Source: Oscillospiraceae bacterium
Lineage (GTDB): Bacteria > Bacillota > Clostridia > Oscillospirales > Ruminococcaceae
DNA length: 64,000 nucleotides
Reading direction: 5' to 3'
Assembly: GCA_009777725.1 (NCBI GenBank)
Contig: WRLG01000005.1
Span: forward strand, 62,001 to 126,000
In this document: in pieces, positions 46,336-57,300 of the stretch
Layout: every line of letters begins with the position of its first letter
Numbering within the stretch: position 1 is the first letter of the stretch
Notes under the pieces: generated by a model
The model's database searches: none
Told to the model about the DNA's origin: nothing
Seen by the model: only the letters and a program-made list of their open reading frames with translations
Translations under genes and position numbers: made by a program

Positions 46336-49300
46336 ATGATGACTAAATCATTTAAATTGCGAGCATTGTCCGCGGCGGTTGCGGTTGCCGTGTTATTTTC
46401 GGCGGCGGTTCAATATAAATTTACTACGGTATGGGCGGATGATGACGGCACTGACAACGGCATGGGTTCATCTTTTGAAGAAAACAGCGGCGGAACTGAG
46501 GGTAGCGGTGAGGAAATTAACGAAGAAAAAACTAACGGCGAGGAAAACAGCGGTGAAGAATTCGGCGAAACGCAGGATTCTTCAACGTCTATCACGTCTT
46601 TATCAAGTGAGTTTGGTATTTTAGATAACGACAATGAAATTATTTTGAACGAAGTACAAGACGGAGACAGCGGAAACGATTGGAGTGTATTAGGTGGAAT
46701 TATTACTATTTCAAACCCTAGCGGTCTTAGGATTACAGGGACTACTGATAAGGGTATTAAAATTGACAGTGATGTTTATGGTGCTAGTATTATTTTAGAT
46801 GATGCTATTATTAATTCTTCGGGAGTACCGGGAATTGAAATCAATGTGGTTGCAAGAAATTTTGAGCTTATTCTGGTTGGGGATTCTGTGGTTTCCTCTG
46901 ATTCAGATGCGGGGATTCAAGTTAGTGGCGGGTTCGGATCCTACCTTGCAATAGAAGAAGAAGAAAGAGGAAGTCTGAGAGCGAGTGGCGGCGGAGGCGG
47001 AGCGGGAATTGGTGTTTTGGGGACAATAATTAGGATAAACGGAGGAACAGTCATAGCGAACGGTTCAGGAAGCGGTGCGGGAATAGGAGCATCCGGGAGT
47101 GGTTTGGTTGAAATAAACGGCGGTGACGTAACAGCGACAGGCGGCTTGGGCGGAGGTGCGGGAATCGGGCAGTTAAGTGCTACCGATGATGTGGTTGTTA
47201 GAATTACTGGTGGGATGGTAAAGGCAACGGGCGGTGGAGACGGTGCGGGAATTGAAAGTAAAAACTCAATCCAACTGTACCGCTGGAACAATAGCGACCC
47301 CTACCCCGCTGTATACACTTCCTCTTTAGTAGTGCATAGTGGGGAAGAGTTGGAAGGTAACCACAAAGGAATCTTAGAAGGAATCTTATTTATAGGAAAC
47401 AAAGGAACGCTTTACGGTGAGTATAATGGGTATACAGTAGATGATTTAAACTGGTTGGACTTTAGTTTTCTCTCGCATACATATTCTTCATACATTTTGG
47501 AAATACCTATGAATTTACACTTGACAGTTGAAGCCGGAGAAACATTAGTAATTCCGAGCAATTTAACTGTAAGAAATTACGGAACTATTGATGTTTTAGG
47601 AATAATAGACAACCAAGGAAATATAGAAAACTACGGAGTTATTGACATCACACCACCGGGCGAAATTAAAGGCAAAGCGGTAGAAAGCGGCGGTTGGTAC
47701 TATGCTATGGTAGCAGAGTTAGAAGAAACAGGTTATGGTGGAGAGTACGGAACACTAACTATACAAAATAACGTCGGCATGGAGGATTGGCGTGTTAACG
47801 GAAGACAAATGATGATTGATGCGGGCATGGCAGATGAAGTAGACCGTGTTATAATCGAAAGCGATGTAATAAATTCCACGGGAAATCCGTTTGCAGGAGG
47901 TTTCGATAACATTGCCAGAGTTACCTTTATGCACACTTCGCCACCATTCAGTAATAATTTTTCAGCATTTTTTAACGGTCTAAGCAATTTATGTGTTATA
48001 CAAGCACCGAACGCAACGAATATAAACAACTGGAATTTTGACAACGTGAACGGCGTGACATTCCATAGCGTAAAATACAGCACTATAGGCGGCGGAAAAA
48101 TTGACGAAGCAAGAATCACTTATATGGAGGTAGACGGCAACCAAGCCCCGAACGGTGCAATGGGTTTGCTCGGAACTAACAGCTTTATCAGAAGCGGGGA
48201 CATAATGCGGTTTAGCGTTCACGCCCTGCCCGATGCAGGTTCGGTGGTTTTAGCTTGGAGAAACGGGGAGAAGGGGTTTAGTAACGCAACCCCCGGAGTA
48301 TTCATAGAAAATGATTTTGACAACAACGGTAGTATGGAATACAAAGTTACTCGGATTAGCTTTGAATTCGGCGATGAATATGAAGATTTTAACGAAGACT
48401 TTGACCTGATAGTTGAATTTTCACTTGACCCAAATGTTACCGATACAATCGAAACAGGCGGCAACTCGGCTGTAATTCCAAATGCAGAAGCAGTTATTGA
48501 TATTGACATCGGCACAGTGGTTATGACGGAGGAGGGCGCGGAAACAATCTATGCGGGTAACATATTCAGCTTGACCCTTAATATTGAAGATGAATCGGGT
48601 ATATCAAACGTAAGCGACTTGCTCGACTTTTTAGGTGACGAAAATTTAGCGGCGGAATTTATAGAGGAAGTTCAAAACCATATTGAAGCAAACAAATTTA
48701 ATTCAGAAGAAGCTGTAGCTTTGGGCTTTGATATTTCACTGCTTTTACACGTTGGTTATGACAGCAACAACCCTGACGGAGGGCATGACGTTAAAGTTAT
48801 TGACATGGAAGGCGGCATGATTGCGGCGACTTTTGCGATTCCTCCCGAACTGGCGAACTGCGACCTAATGTTTTTCGGGGTTCATAAAAATGCCGCAGGC
48901 GAGACGGAACTGCTGAAATTTACCATAGGCGAAAATATGTTTATTAATAATGACGGCACGCTCACGCTTCATTTGAGCCAATTTTCCAATTACTTCCTTA
49001 TGGGAACACCCAAGGCAAAGCCCGTAGGACCCGGACCTTTGGTGATTGACGGCGGCAACAACAGCAGAAGCAGAGGACCTTCAAGGACAGTTGTGACTAA
49101 TACCGAAAGCCTTAACACACTCGACAACGAAAGCAATGAGCTTGAACAAGATGAGCAAGGAGACGAAACGGAGGAGACAGGGCTTACCGAGGAAAACAAC
49201 CTAACCGTTGAAAGCCCCGTACCGCTCCCGCCACCACCACCGCCTACATCTTCAAACCATAACCTCCCCTCCGCACCAACGACTACAAGCGGCAACGGCG

Positions 49301-49680
49301 GAAACAGCGTTTCAACGGCGGGAAGCTCCGCTCCGTCACGCACGAGGCAAGCGGCGGATACAAGTGAAGAAAACCGCACCCCTGGCGGCGCATACACGGA
49401 CGGGGGAGCAGACGGCGGCTTAGGCTTAGACGAACAAGGCAACCCCGACACCAACACTTCCGCCGACACTTCGGGCGATACCTATTACGCCGAAGCCAAC
49501 TCGGAAGGCACGGGCTCAACCGAGGCGGCGGGTACGGCAGTTTCACCCGTAGCAGGCAGAGAGGGCACGAAGTCAGCGAACACGAATGTCCCCCTAGCTG
49601 TTGCGGCGGTCGCCGGAACAGCGGCAGTCGGCGGCGGCGCGGCGTTTGCTGTAAAGGGTTTGAGGGTGAAATTTAAATAA
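46336..49680 (+). CDS. Surface protein paralog 1: signal peptide, Gly-rich repeat domain, acidic/polyPro stalk, C-terminal TM anchor
   Basis: Signal FSAAVQYKFTTVWA-DD; INGGTVIANGSGSGAGIGASGSG repeats (DUF4353/carbohydrate-binding-like); PLPPPPPPTSSN; VPLAVAAVAGTAAVGGGAAFAVKGLRVKFK end. Confidence 0.8.
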   Translation: MMTKSFKLRALSAAVAVAVLFSAAVQYKFTTVWADDDGTDNGMGSSFEENSGGTEGSGEEINEEKTNGEENSGEEFGETQDSSTSITSLSSEFGILDNDNEIILNEVQDGDSGNDWSVLGGIITISNPSGLRITGTTDKGIKIDSDVYGASIILDDAIINSSGVPGIEINVVARNFELILVGDSVVSSDSDAGIQVSGGFGSYLAIEEEERGSLRASGGGGGAGIGVLGTIIRINGGTVIANGSGSGAGIGASGSGLVEINGGDVTATGGLGGGAGIGQLSATDDVVVRITGGMVKATGGGDGAGIESKNSIQLYRWNNSDPYPAVYTSSLVVHSGEELEGNHKGILEGILFIGNKGTLYGEYNGYTVDDLNWLDFSFLSHTYSSYILEIPMNLHLTVEAGETLVIPSNLTVRNYGTIDVLGIIDNQGNIENYGVIDITPPGEIKGKAVESGGWYYAMVAELEETGYGGEYGTLTIQNNVGMEDWRVNGRQMMIDAGMADEVDRVIIESDVINSTGNPFAGGFDNIARVTFMHTSPPFSNNFSAFFNGLSNLCVIQAPNATNINNWNFDNVNGVTFHSVKYSTIGGGKIDEARITYMEVDGNQAPNGAMGLLGTNSFIRSGDIMRFSVHALPDAGSVVLAWRNGEKGFSNATPGVFIENDFDNNGSMEYKVTRISFEFGDEYEDFNEDFDLIVEFSLDPNVTDTIETGGNSAVIPNAEAVIDIDIGTVVMTEEGAETIYAGNIFSLTLNIEDESGISNVSDLLDFLGDENLAAEFIEEVQNHIEANKFNSEEAVALGFDISLLLHVGYDSNNPDGGHDVKVIDMEGGMIAATFAIPPELANCDLMFFGVHKNAAGETELLKFTIGENMFINNDGTLTLHLSQFSNYFLMGTPKAKPVGPGPLVIDGGNNSRSRGPSRTVVTNTESLNTLDNESNELEQDEQGDETEETGLTEENNLTVESPVPLPPPPPPTSSNHNLPSAPTTTSGNGGNSVSTAGSSAPSRTRQAADTSEENRTPGGAYTDGGADGGLGLDEQGNPDTNTSADTSGDTYYAEANSEGTGSTEAAGTAVSPVAGREGTKSANTNVPLAVAAVAGTAAVGGGAAFAVKGLRVKFK

Positions 49681-49692
49681 GGAGGAATTGAT

Positions 49693-52600
49693 ATGATGAC
49701 TAAATCATTTAAATTGCGCGCATTGTCCGTGGCTGTCGCTGCCGCTGTGTTTTTTTCGGCGGCGGTTCAATATAAATTTACTACGGTATGGGCGGATGAT
49801 GACGGCACAGATAACGGCACGGGTTCATCTTTTGAAGAAAACGGCGGCGGAACTGAGGGTAGCGGCGAGGAAATTAACGAAGAAAAAACTAACGGTGAGG
49901 AAAACAGCGGCGAAGAATTCGGCGAAACGCAGGATTCTTCAACGTCTATCACGTCTTTATCAAGTGAGTTTGTCCGATTAGATTCCGGCTATGTGATTGA
50001 TTTGGACGAAATAGAAGATGACGATGAAGAACCGGGCTTTTGGCAGGAATCGGGCGGAGTTATCACTATTTCAGCCAACGACAGGTATACGATTACAGGG
50101 AGTGCAAACAAGAGAATTATAGTTAATACTAGTGCTGATATTACTTTAGATAATGCTACTATTAATTCCTCAAACGGAGCAGGTATTGAAATCGGTGCGG
50201 GTTCAACCGTTGCGCTTAAATTGGTCGGAACATCTGCGGTTTCATCTAGCTCATCAGCGGGAATTCAAGTTAACGGTACAAAGCTTACGATTAGCGGAGG
50301 CGGAAGTTTGACAGCGCGTGGCGGCGGAAGCGGCGCGGGAATCGCTGGCGGTTCTGGTAGCTCAACTATTGAAATAGTCGGCGGAACAATCACCGCGAAC
50401 GGTTCGGGCGGCGGCGCAGGAATCGGAGCGTCGAATAACAGCGGTTCTACAAATGTTGTAATAAGCGGCGGTAACGTAACGGCAACAGGCGGCGGCGGCG
50501 GCGCAGGAATCGGTAACGGTAAAACCAGTAACGGTGCTGTAAATGTAACGATTACAGGCGGCAATGTTTCAGCAACCGGTTCGGGTAACGCTTCGGGAAT
50601 CGGAAGAGGCGATGACATGGGAAACGGAAACCAAACTGCCGGTAGTAACCGTAGAATAGAAATTAGCGGAGGTACTGTTTTCGCAAGCGTTAACCAGCCC
50701 AGCAGTGGGGGCGGCTCATACCCGGCGATAGGCGGGGTGAGCTTTGCTGTTAACATTGCGGGCGGCAACGTAACAGCAAGGGGCAGAGGAAGTGCTGCTT
50801 CGGCGATACAAGGCAATGATGTTACTATTAACGGAGGTCTTGTTAATGCAAGTATCCAAGCTGTCAGCAATAATGCCAGTGCAATAGGAATCAGAAGCAA
50901 CAATCCTATAGTAATGAACGGCAATGCTGTTATATACACAAACTCTATAAGCACGTTAAGCACTGCACCTGACCTCAAAGGAATCTTGTTTGAAGGAAGC
51001 AACGGAACGCTTTACGGTGGGGTTGAAATAGATGGTGAGTTGGGCTTTGGCTCTCCCACTAGTGCACGCACTTTAATAATACCTATGGGTCGTTGGTTGC
51101 AAATTCCCGATGGAGAGACTTTAGAGATTCCGAGCAACTTAACTGTAAAGAATTACGGAACAATCCATGTTGAGGGAACAATAAACAACTTGGGAACTAT
51201 AGAAAACTACGGGGCTATTAACGGCAACATTATAGGCAACCCGGTAAAACAGGGCGGCTGGAACTATGTTTGGGACGATGAAAGCGGAAACGACATATAC
51301 GGAATACTGACGATACAAAATAATGACGGCATGACGGATTGGATTAATATCGGAAGCGAAATGTTAGCCAATACCCGCATACAACAAGAAGATGGACTAC
51401 TATACCATGTTACAATCGGAAGCGGTGTAACGAATTTAACAGGAACTCCGTTTGCGGATTTCGGCGAAATTACAAGAATTACCTTTATGCACAATTCACA
51501 GCCGCAAGCTGATTTTTCAGAGCTTTTTGACGGCTTAGACAATTTGTGCGTTATACAAGCCCCGAACGCAACCAATATAAACAGCTGGGATTTTAACGTA
51601 AACGGCATGACATTCCATAGCGTAAAATACAACGAGATAGGCAACGGAAAAATTGACTATGCCAGAATAACTTGGATAGAGGTGGACGGCGTAGCCGTTG
51701 AGGGTGCAGGTCCTTTTGTATCTAACAGCTTTATCAGAAGCGGCGGTGTAATGCGTTTTAGTATTTACTCTGTACCTGATAGTAATGCGGTAGTTTTGGG
51801 TTGGAGAAACAATGGGAAGGGAATGGTTGCTAAATCAAATACCGGGGTGCAGATAGAATTGGGTGACGGTACAGTAATAGAGGAAGGGGCTACCCGAGTT
51901 AGCTTTGAATTCGGCGATGAATTTGACGATTTTACCGAAGATTTTGACATAACGGTTGAATTTTCACTTGACCCAAATGTTACCGATACAATCGAAACAG
52001 GCGGCAGCTCGGCGGTAATGTCAAACACGCAAGCACTCGCTGATTTTGACATTAACTCAGCCATTATAACAGAGGACGGAGCGGGGACGATAGGGGTATG
52101 GAACAGATTCAGCTTGAACCTTACCATTGAAGATGAAGCGGGTATATCAAACACAGAGGAATTACTTGACTTTTTAGGGGACGAAAATTTAGCGGCGGAA
52201 TTTATAGAGGAAGTTCAAGACCATATCGAAGCAAACAAATTTGATTCAGAAGAAACGGTAGCTTTGGGCTTCGATATTTCACTGCTCATATACGATGACG
52301 ACCAAGGCGATGATGTAAAAATCATAGACATGGGAGACGGCATGATTGCGGCGACCTTTGCGCTCCCTCCCGAATTGGTGGGTAAAGACCTTATGTTTTT
52401 CGGGGTTCACCAAAATGCCAACGGCGAGACGGAACTGCTGAAATTTACCGCGGGTCAAAATATGCTGATTAACAATGACGGCACAATAACGGTTTATTTG
52501 AGCCAATTTTCAAACTTTTTCCTTATGGGAACACCTAAATCAAAGCCCGTAGGACCTGGACCGTTGGTGATTGACGGCAACAGCGGCGGCAACAACAGCA

Positions 52601-53223
52601 GAAGCAGAGGACCTTCAAGGACGGTTGTGACTAATACCGAAAGCCTCAACACACTCGACAACCAAAGCGATGAGCCGGAACAAGGCGAGCAAGGAGACGA
52701 AACGGAGGAAACAGGGCTTACCGAGGAAAACAACCTAACCGTTGAAAGCACCCCGCCCCCGCCGCCACCTCCACCCCCGCCCCCGCCTACATCTCCAAAC
52801 CATAACCTCCCCTCCGCACCAACGACTACAAGCGGCAACGGCGGAAACAGCGTTTCAACCGCGGGAAGTTCCGCTCCGTCACGCACGAGGCAAGCGGCGG
52901 ATACAAGTGAAGAAACCCGCACCCCCGGCGGCGCAGACACGGACGGCGGCGCAGACAACGGCTTAGACTTAGACGAACAAGGCAACCCCGACACCGACAC
53001 TTCCGCCGATACTTCGGGCGATACCTATTACGCCGAAGCCAACTCGGAAGGCACGGGCTCGACCGAGGCGGCGGGTACGGCAGTTTCACCCGTAGCAGGC
53101 AGAGAGGGCACGAAGTCAGCGAACACGAATGTTCCCTTAGCTGTTGCGGCGGTCGCCGGAACAGCGGCAGTCGGCGGCGGCGCGGCGTTTGCTGTGAAGG
53201 GTTTGAGGGTGAAATTTAAATAA
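49693..53223 (+). CDS. Surface protein paralog 2
   Basis: N- and C-termini near-identical to paralog 1; ISGGNVTATGGGGGAGIGNG repeats; 12-bp gap to paralog 1 so probably co-transcribed. Confidence 0.8.
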   Translation: MMTKSFKLRALSVAVAAAVFFSAAVQYKFTTVWADDDGTDNGTGSSFEENGGGTEGSGEEINEEKTNGEENSGEEFGETQDSSTSITSLSSEFVRLDSGYVIDLDEIEDDDEEPGFWQESGGVITISANDRYTITGSANKRIIVNTSADITLDNATINSSNGAGIEIGAGSTVALKLVGTSAVSSSSSAGIQVNGTKLTISGGGSLTARGGGSGAGIAGGSGSSTIEIVGGTITANGSGGGAGIGASNNSGSTNVVISGGNVTATGGGGGAGIGNGKTSNGAVNVTITGGNVSATGSGNASGIGRGDDMGNGNQTAGSNRRIEISGGTVFASVNQPSSGGGSYPAIGGVSFAVNIAGGNVTARGRGSAASAIQGNDVTINGGLVNASIQAVSNNASAIGIRSNNPIVMNGNAVIYTNSISTLSTAPDLKGILFEGSNGTLYGGVEIDGELGFGSPTSARTLIIPMGRWLQIPDGETLEIPSNLTVKNYGTIHVEGTINNLGTIENYGAINGNIIGNPVKQGGWNYVWDDESGNDIYGILTIQNNDGMTDWINIGSEMLANTRIQQEDGLLYHVTIGSGVTNLTGTPFADFGEITRITFMHNSQPQADFSELFDGLDNLCVIQAPNATNINSWDFNVNGMTFHSVKYNEIGNGKIDYARITWIEVDGVAVEGAGPFVSNSFIRSGGVMRFSIYSVPDSNAVVLGWRNNGKGMVAKSNTGVQIELGDGTVIEEGATRVSFEFGDEFDDFTEDFDITVEFSLDPNVTDTIETGGSSAVMSNTQALADFDINSAIITEDGAGTIGVWNRFSLNLTIEDEAGISNTEELLDFLGDENLAAEFIEEVQDHIEANKFDSEETVALGFDISLLIYDDDQGDDVKIIDMGDGMIAATFALPPELVGKDLMFFGVHQNANGETELLKFTAGQNMLINNDGTITVYLSQFSNFFLMGTPKSKPVGPGPLVIDGNSGGNNSRSRGPSRTVVTNTESLNTLDNQSDEPEQGEQGDETEETGLTEENNLTVESTPPPPPPPPPPPPTSPNHNLPSAPTTTSGNGGNSVSTAGSSAPSRTRQAADTSEETRTPGGADTDGGADNGLDLDEQGNPDTDTSADTSGDTYYAEANSEGTGSTEAAGTAVSPVAGREGTKSANTNVPLAVAAVAGTAAVGGGAAFAVKGLRVKFK

Positions 53224-53230
53224 TGATGAG

Positions 53231-53263
53231 CACCGCTTGTTTTTGGCAGGCGGTGTTTTTTTG
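53231..53263 (+). terminator. Rho-independent terminator
   Basis: caccgcttgtttttggcaggcggtgttttttt. Confidence 0.7.
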
Positions 53264-53273
53264 CCCAAAGGCA

Positions 53274-53302
53274 TTGACAGCCCTTAAATTATAAGCTATA
53301 AT
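53274..53302 (+). promoter_or_regulatory. Consensus SigA promoter for rpn copy 1
   Basis: ttgaca-N17-tataat. Confidence 0.8.
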
Positions 53303-53332
53303 AAAATTACAACAACCGAAAGGAAGATAAAC

Positions 53333-54169
53333 ATGCCCCGAAACGCCGTAATATTAAAGCTGGACGTAATATTCAAAAAAGCCTTTACAGAGCATGATGA
53401 AATGCTGAGGGGCTTGCTTTGCGGTCTGTTACAGGTTGAGGCTGTTGAGAATATAAAAATTCGCAATTCCGAGATTGTCCCCGATGGGATAGACGGAAAA
53501 TTTGTCCGAATGGATTTGAATTTGGAGGCGGACGGCAAGTTAATCAATGTTGAAATGCAGTACCGCGTTGATTCGGATTTTAAGGATAGGGCACTTTTCC
53601 ATTGGTCGAAACTTTACGGCGGAGAGCTGAAAAGCGGCGAGGATTACAGGAAGCTAAAGCCGAGCATCTGCATAAATATCGTGAATTTTAACCTGTTTGA
53701 CTGCTCCGACTATCATTCGTGCTTTAAGGTTATGGAAGAGGAGCGTCATGAGGTTTTGTCGGATAAGTGCGAAATTCACTTTTTTGAGCTTAAAAAAATC
53801 GGGAAAAGCATAAATAAGGATGACAAGGTTCGTCTTTGGTTGCAACTAATCAATGCAGAAACGGAGGAGGAGTTGGATATGTTAGAGCAAACGGGGGTAC
53901 TTCCCATTCAGAATGCAGTGCGCGTGGTTCGTGATATGAGCGAGGACACGAGAATCCGCGAAGCTGCCCGTATCCGCGAAAAAGCCATGCACGATGAAGC
54001 TTCGGCGATGAATTCGGCTAGGCGGGAGGGGGTTGAGCAGGGGATTCGGCAGGGGATTCAACAGGGACTTCAGCAAGGGGTTCGGCAGGGGAGACAGCAA
54101 ATGCTTGACAAGCTTAGGGAGTTGGGTATTTCCGAGGAAATAATTGGTAAAATCGAGGGACAAACATAG
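53333..54169 (+). CDS. Rpn-family PD-(D/E)XK nuclease (RpnL-like), copy 1
   Basis: LKLDVIFKKAFTEHDEMLRGLLCGLL; FVRMDLNLEADGKLINVEMQYR nuclease core (D...ExQ); C-term QGI/QQGL repeats then LDKLRELGISEEIIGKI. Confidence 0.85.
   Translation: MPRNAVILKLDVIFKKAFTEHDEMLRGLLCGLLQVEAVENIKIRNSEIVPDGIDGKFVRMDLNLEADGKLINVEMQYRVDSDFKDRALFHWSKLYGGELKSGEDYRKLKPSICINIVNFNLFDCSDYHSCFKVMEEERHEVLSDKCEIHFFELKKIGKSINKDDKVRLWLQLINAETEEELDMLEQTGVLPIQNAVRVVRDMSEDTRIREAARIREKAMHDEASAMNSARREGVEQGIRQGIQQGLQQGVRQGRQQMLDKLRELGISEEIIGKIEGQT
53879..54169 (+). CDS. Candidate internal in-frame ORF (RpnS-like antitoxin) within rpn copy 1, 96 aa
   Basis: ggaggagg at 53863-53870, 8-nt spacing to ATG 53879; C-terminal repeat-containing domain. 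Confidence 0.5.
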   Translation: MLEQTGVLPIQNAVRVVRDMSEDTRIREAARIREKAMHDEASAMNSARREGVEQGIRQGIQQGLQQGVRQGRQQMLDKLRELGISEEIIGKIEGQT

Positions 54170-54252
54170 TATGGCAAGCGCGGAAAATTCACAGGTGGGT
54201 TGTTGTGAACAAATTGTGAAATGTTAATAAATTGAAAATTTTTATAAAAATA

Positions 54253-54281
54253 TTGCCTTTTGGGGGTGGGTGTGATATAAT
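54253..54281 (+). promoter_or_regulatory. SigA-type promoter for surface-protein gene 3
   Basis: ttgcct-N17-tataat. Confidence 0.7.
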
Positions 54282-54337
54282 AATAAGAGCTAAATATGTG
54301 TAATTATTGTAAGAATTACAATGAGGGGGAATGTGCT

Positions 54338-57300
54338 ATGTTATTGATTAAGAAGATTAAAATAGGGAAACATCGTATATTATCGGTGGCGGTGGCGTTC
54401 GCGCTTTTGCTTTCGGTGACGGTTCAGTATTCTCCTTTTCTGTTCTTCGCCTATTCTTATGACGGCGGCGACGGGGGCGATTATTACGATGGCGGTGATG
54501 ACGGCACAGATAACGACTTAGGCGGCGGCACGGGTTCGGAGGGGCTGACTACCGAGGAAGAGGTTAGTTTCGGGGCTTCTGATGATTCTTCCTCTACTAC
54601 CAATCAAGTTGACCTAAGTTACCTAAGCACAGTCGGTTATGACATAACCGACTTAATAGGAGGCTGGAGCTTTAACAATACTTCCGGCGAGGTTACTATT
54701 TTAAATGGTGCTAATGTTATGATTACGGGTACGGCTTCTAATGCTCTGCGCGTTGTGGTGGCTTCGGGCGCAACGGCAAAAATTACTTTGAACAACGCAA
54801 AAATTACTCCGGCGGTAGGATCGGGTATTGAGCTTATGGGCGGTGCAAATGTTGCTATGAGCTTGGTTGGGGAATCAACTGTTTCTTCAAGCAGTCACTC
54901 GGGTATACAAATGAGACCCTACGCATCACCAACAACAAAGCTTGTAATTGACGGAAGCGACGGAGGCGGAAAGCTTATTGCGAATGGCGGAAGCGGCGGC
55001 GCAGGTATTGGGTGCTACAGCGGCGCATCGGGAATGGGTATTGATATTGAAATAAAAGGCGGGATTATTGAAGCGACAGGCGGCTCAGGCGGAGGCTCGG
55101 GAATCGGAAGTGCTTCCAACGGGGGCACGGGAATGGATATTAAAGTTTCCGGGGGCGTCGTAACCGCTAAAGGAAACGGTGCTAATAGCGCAGGAGTAGG
55201 CGGCGGTGTCGTTGGCGGGACGATTACTGTTACGGACGGTTATGTTAATGCCGGGCAGGTTGACAATAGTATTTCTTCCGGTCCCGGTCAAGGTATAGGA
55301 GGTCGTAGTGCGAGTCAAAAGGCTTTTGATATTAATATAAGCGGCGGCACGGTAGTGGCTGTCGGTAGCACTTTAGGCAGTGGGATATTGGGGAAAAATG
55401 TTAATATAAGCGGCGGTGCTGTTACTGCTCTGGGTGCTAGCGGAATTTCCTACGAAGAATTTATAATGGACGGCAATGTTGTTATATATGCCAAAAGTAC
55501 CAGCTTTGATACGTCGACCCCGGGGGGTTCAAATGACGGGGAGATTAAAGGTATCATATTTAAGCAACTTTCTACATCGCTTTATCAAGGGGCGGTTTAT
55601 GGTGATGTGACTTTGGAGGTGAGCGAATTAACAATAGAGTTACCCAACGGGGAGAGCGGAACTTTATATATACAATCCGACTCGTCATTAACCATTCCGA
55701 ACAGAGCTACTTTAACCATTCCGAGCAATATCACGGTAACTAACAACGGAACGCTTACGGTTAACGGAACTTTGACCAATAACGGAGCAATTGATAATAG
55801 CTCAACAGGAATAATAAACGGAAACGGCGCAATAAACGGAAACGGTACAATAAAGGGTAATCCGCCCCAGAGTGGTGTAACTGTTGCAAATACCATTAGT
55901 ATGGTTGAAAGTGATTTGAGCTTTGACGAAACAACAGGGACACTTCAAATCAATACAGTCGCCGGAATGACAGAATGGTGGAATACGGGCAAAGGGGGTT
56001 GGTTGGAGCTCTACCATAATTTAGGAATTGAGCATGTGAAAGAAGTGATATTGGGCAGTGGCGTAAGTGCTTTGCCGAACGGTACATTTGATGGGTGTAT
56101 TGAGCTTGAAAGAATAACTTTTCTTCACACGACATTGCCAAGCGGCAATATGGCAGCCTTGGGAACGGGTATACCAAGCTTGGTATTAATCCACACGCCC
56201 AATATAGACCCGCTTGTCGCATCTTTTGGAAATGACTTTGTAAACATACGCTTTGAGCAAACACAGGGCGGCACATTGACGGCATATTGCACTTGGACAG
56301 GAGGCAGCACAATATCTATTGATTCTAACACTTTTGTAAGAAAAATTCATGAAGGTAAAGTAGGCTACGTAGGCTTTCCTGCAGAATTTGAGGCGGGTTT
56401 GCATTTTAAGGGCTTTAAAAATCATGATACCGTGTTAACGCATGATGGAAATGACGTATTTGTAGATGTATGGGCTGATTTGAATTCGGCAAGACTTGAA
56501 ATTTTAATAGGAACACCTCAAAATATACCCGGATTTGTAAATAACAACTTTATCAAAATAACGGCTGAATTTTCGGACACCGCAAATATTCAAACAGAGA
56601 TTGAAACCGAGGGTAATTCCGAAAAAATCACTAACCCGGATGCGAGCATTGAAATTGACCTCGGCACTTCCGTGACTACGGAGGGCGGGAATTCGGTTAC
56701 GATTGATATGAGCAATATATTCAGCTTAGTCCTTAATATTGACGATGAGGACGGAATATCAACGGTAAACGAATTGATTGACTTTTTAGAGGGCACGACT
56801 TCGGCGACCGAGTTTGTGGACGATGTGAAAAAGCATATCGCGACAAACGGCTTCAGCTCAAACCAAACAGTTGTTTTGGGATTTGATATTTCCCTGCTGT
56901 TATCCGATGAGCAAGGCAACGGCATTAAAATCATAGACTTGGGCGACGGCATGGTTGCGGCTACGTTTGCTCTGCCTTCCGAATTGGCGGGTAAGGATAT
57001 ACTGTTCTTGGGCGTTCACAAAAACAGCGCGGGCGGGAATGAATTGCTGAAATTTACCACGGGTGTAAATTTGTTCACAAACAGTGACGGCACGATAACG
57101 CTCCATATGAGTAAATTTTCCAACTTCTTCCTCATGGGCGCACCAAAGGCAAGACCCGCCGCGCCCGGACCGATGGTGGTTGACGGCGGCAGCAGCAGAG
57201 GCAGAAGCGGCGCGTCCAGAACCGTTGTTGCGAACAGCCCTACGAGCACCGACTTAACCGAAACCGAAAACACCGAAACGGAAGAAATTGAAAATACAGA

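Noticed and set aside
50265-51002. 245-aa hydrophobic Pro/Leu-rich minus-strand ORF
   Set aside because: Antisense of the GG-repeat domain of paralog 2; composition artefact.
53333-54169. Calling the Rpn genes active transposases
   Set aside because: The family is often labelled putative transposase, but no terminal inverted repeats or target duplications bound the genes; nuclease/toxin role better fits the sequence.
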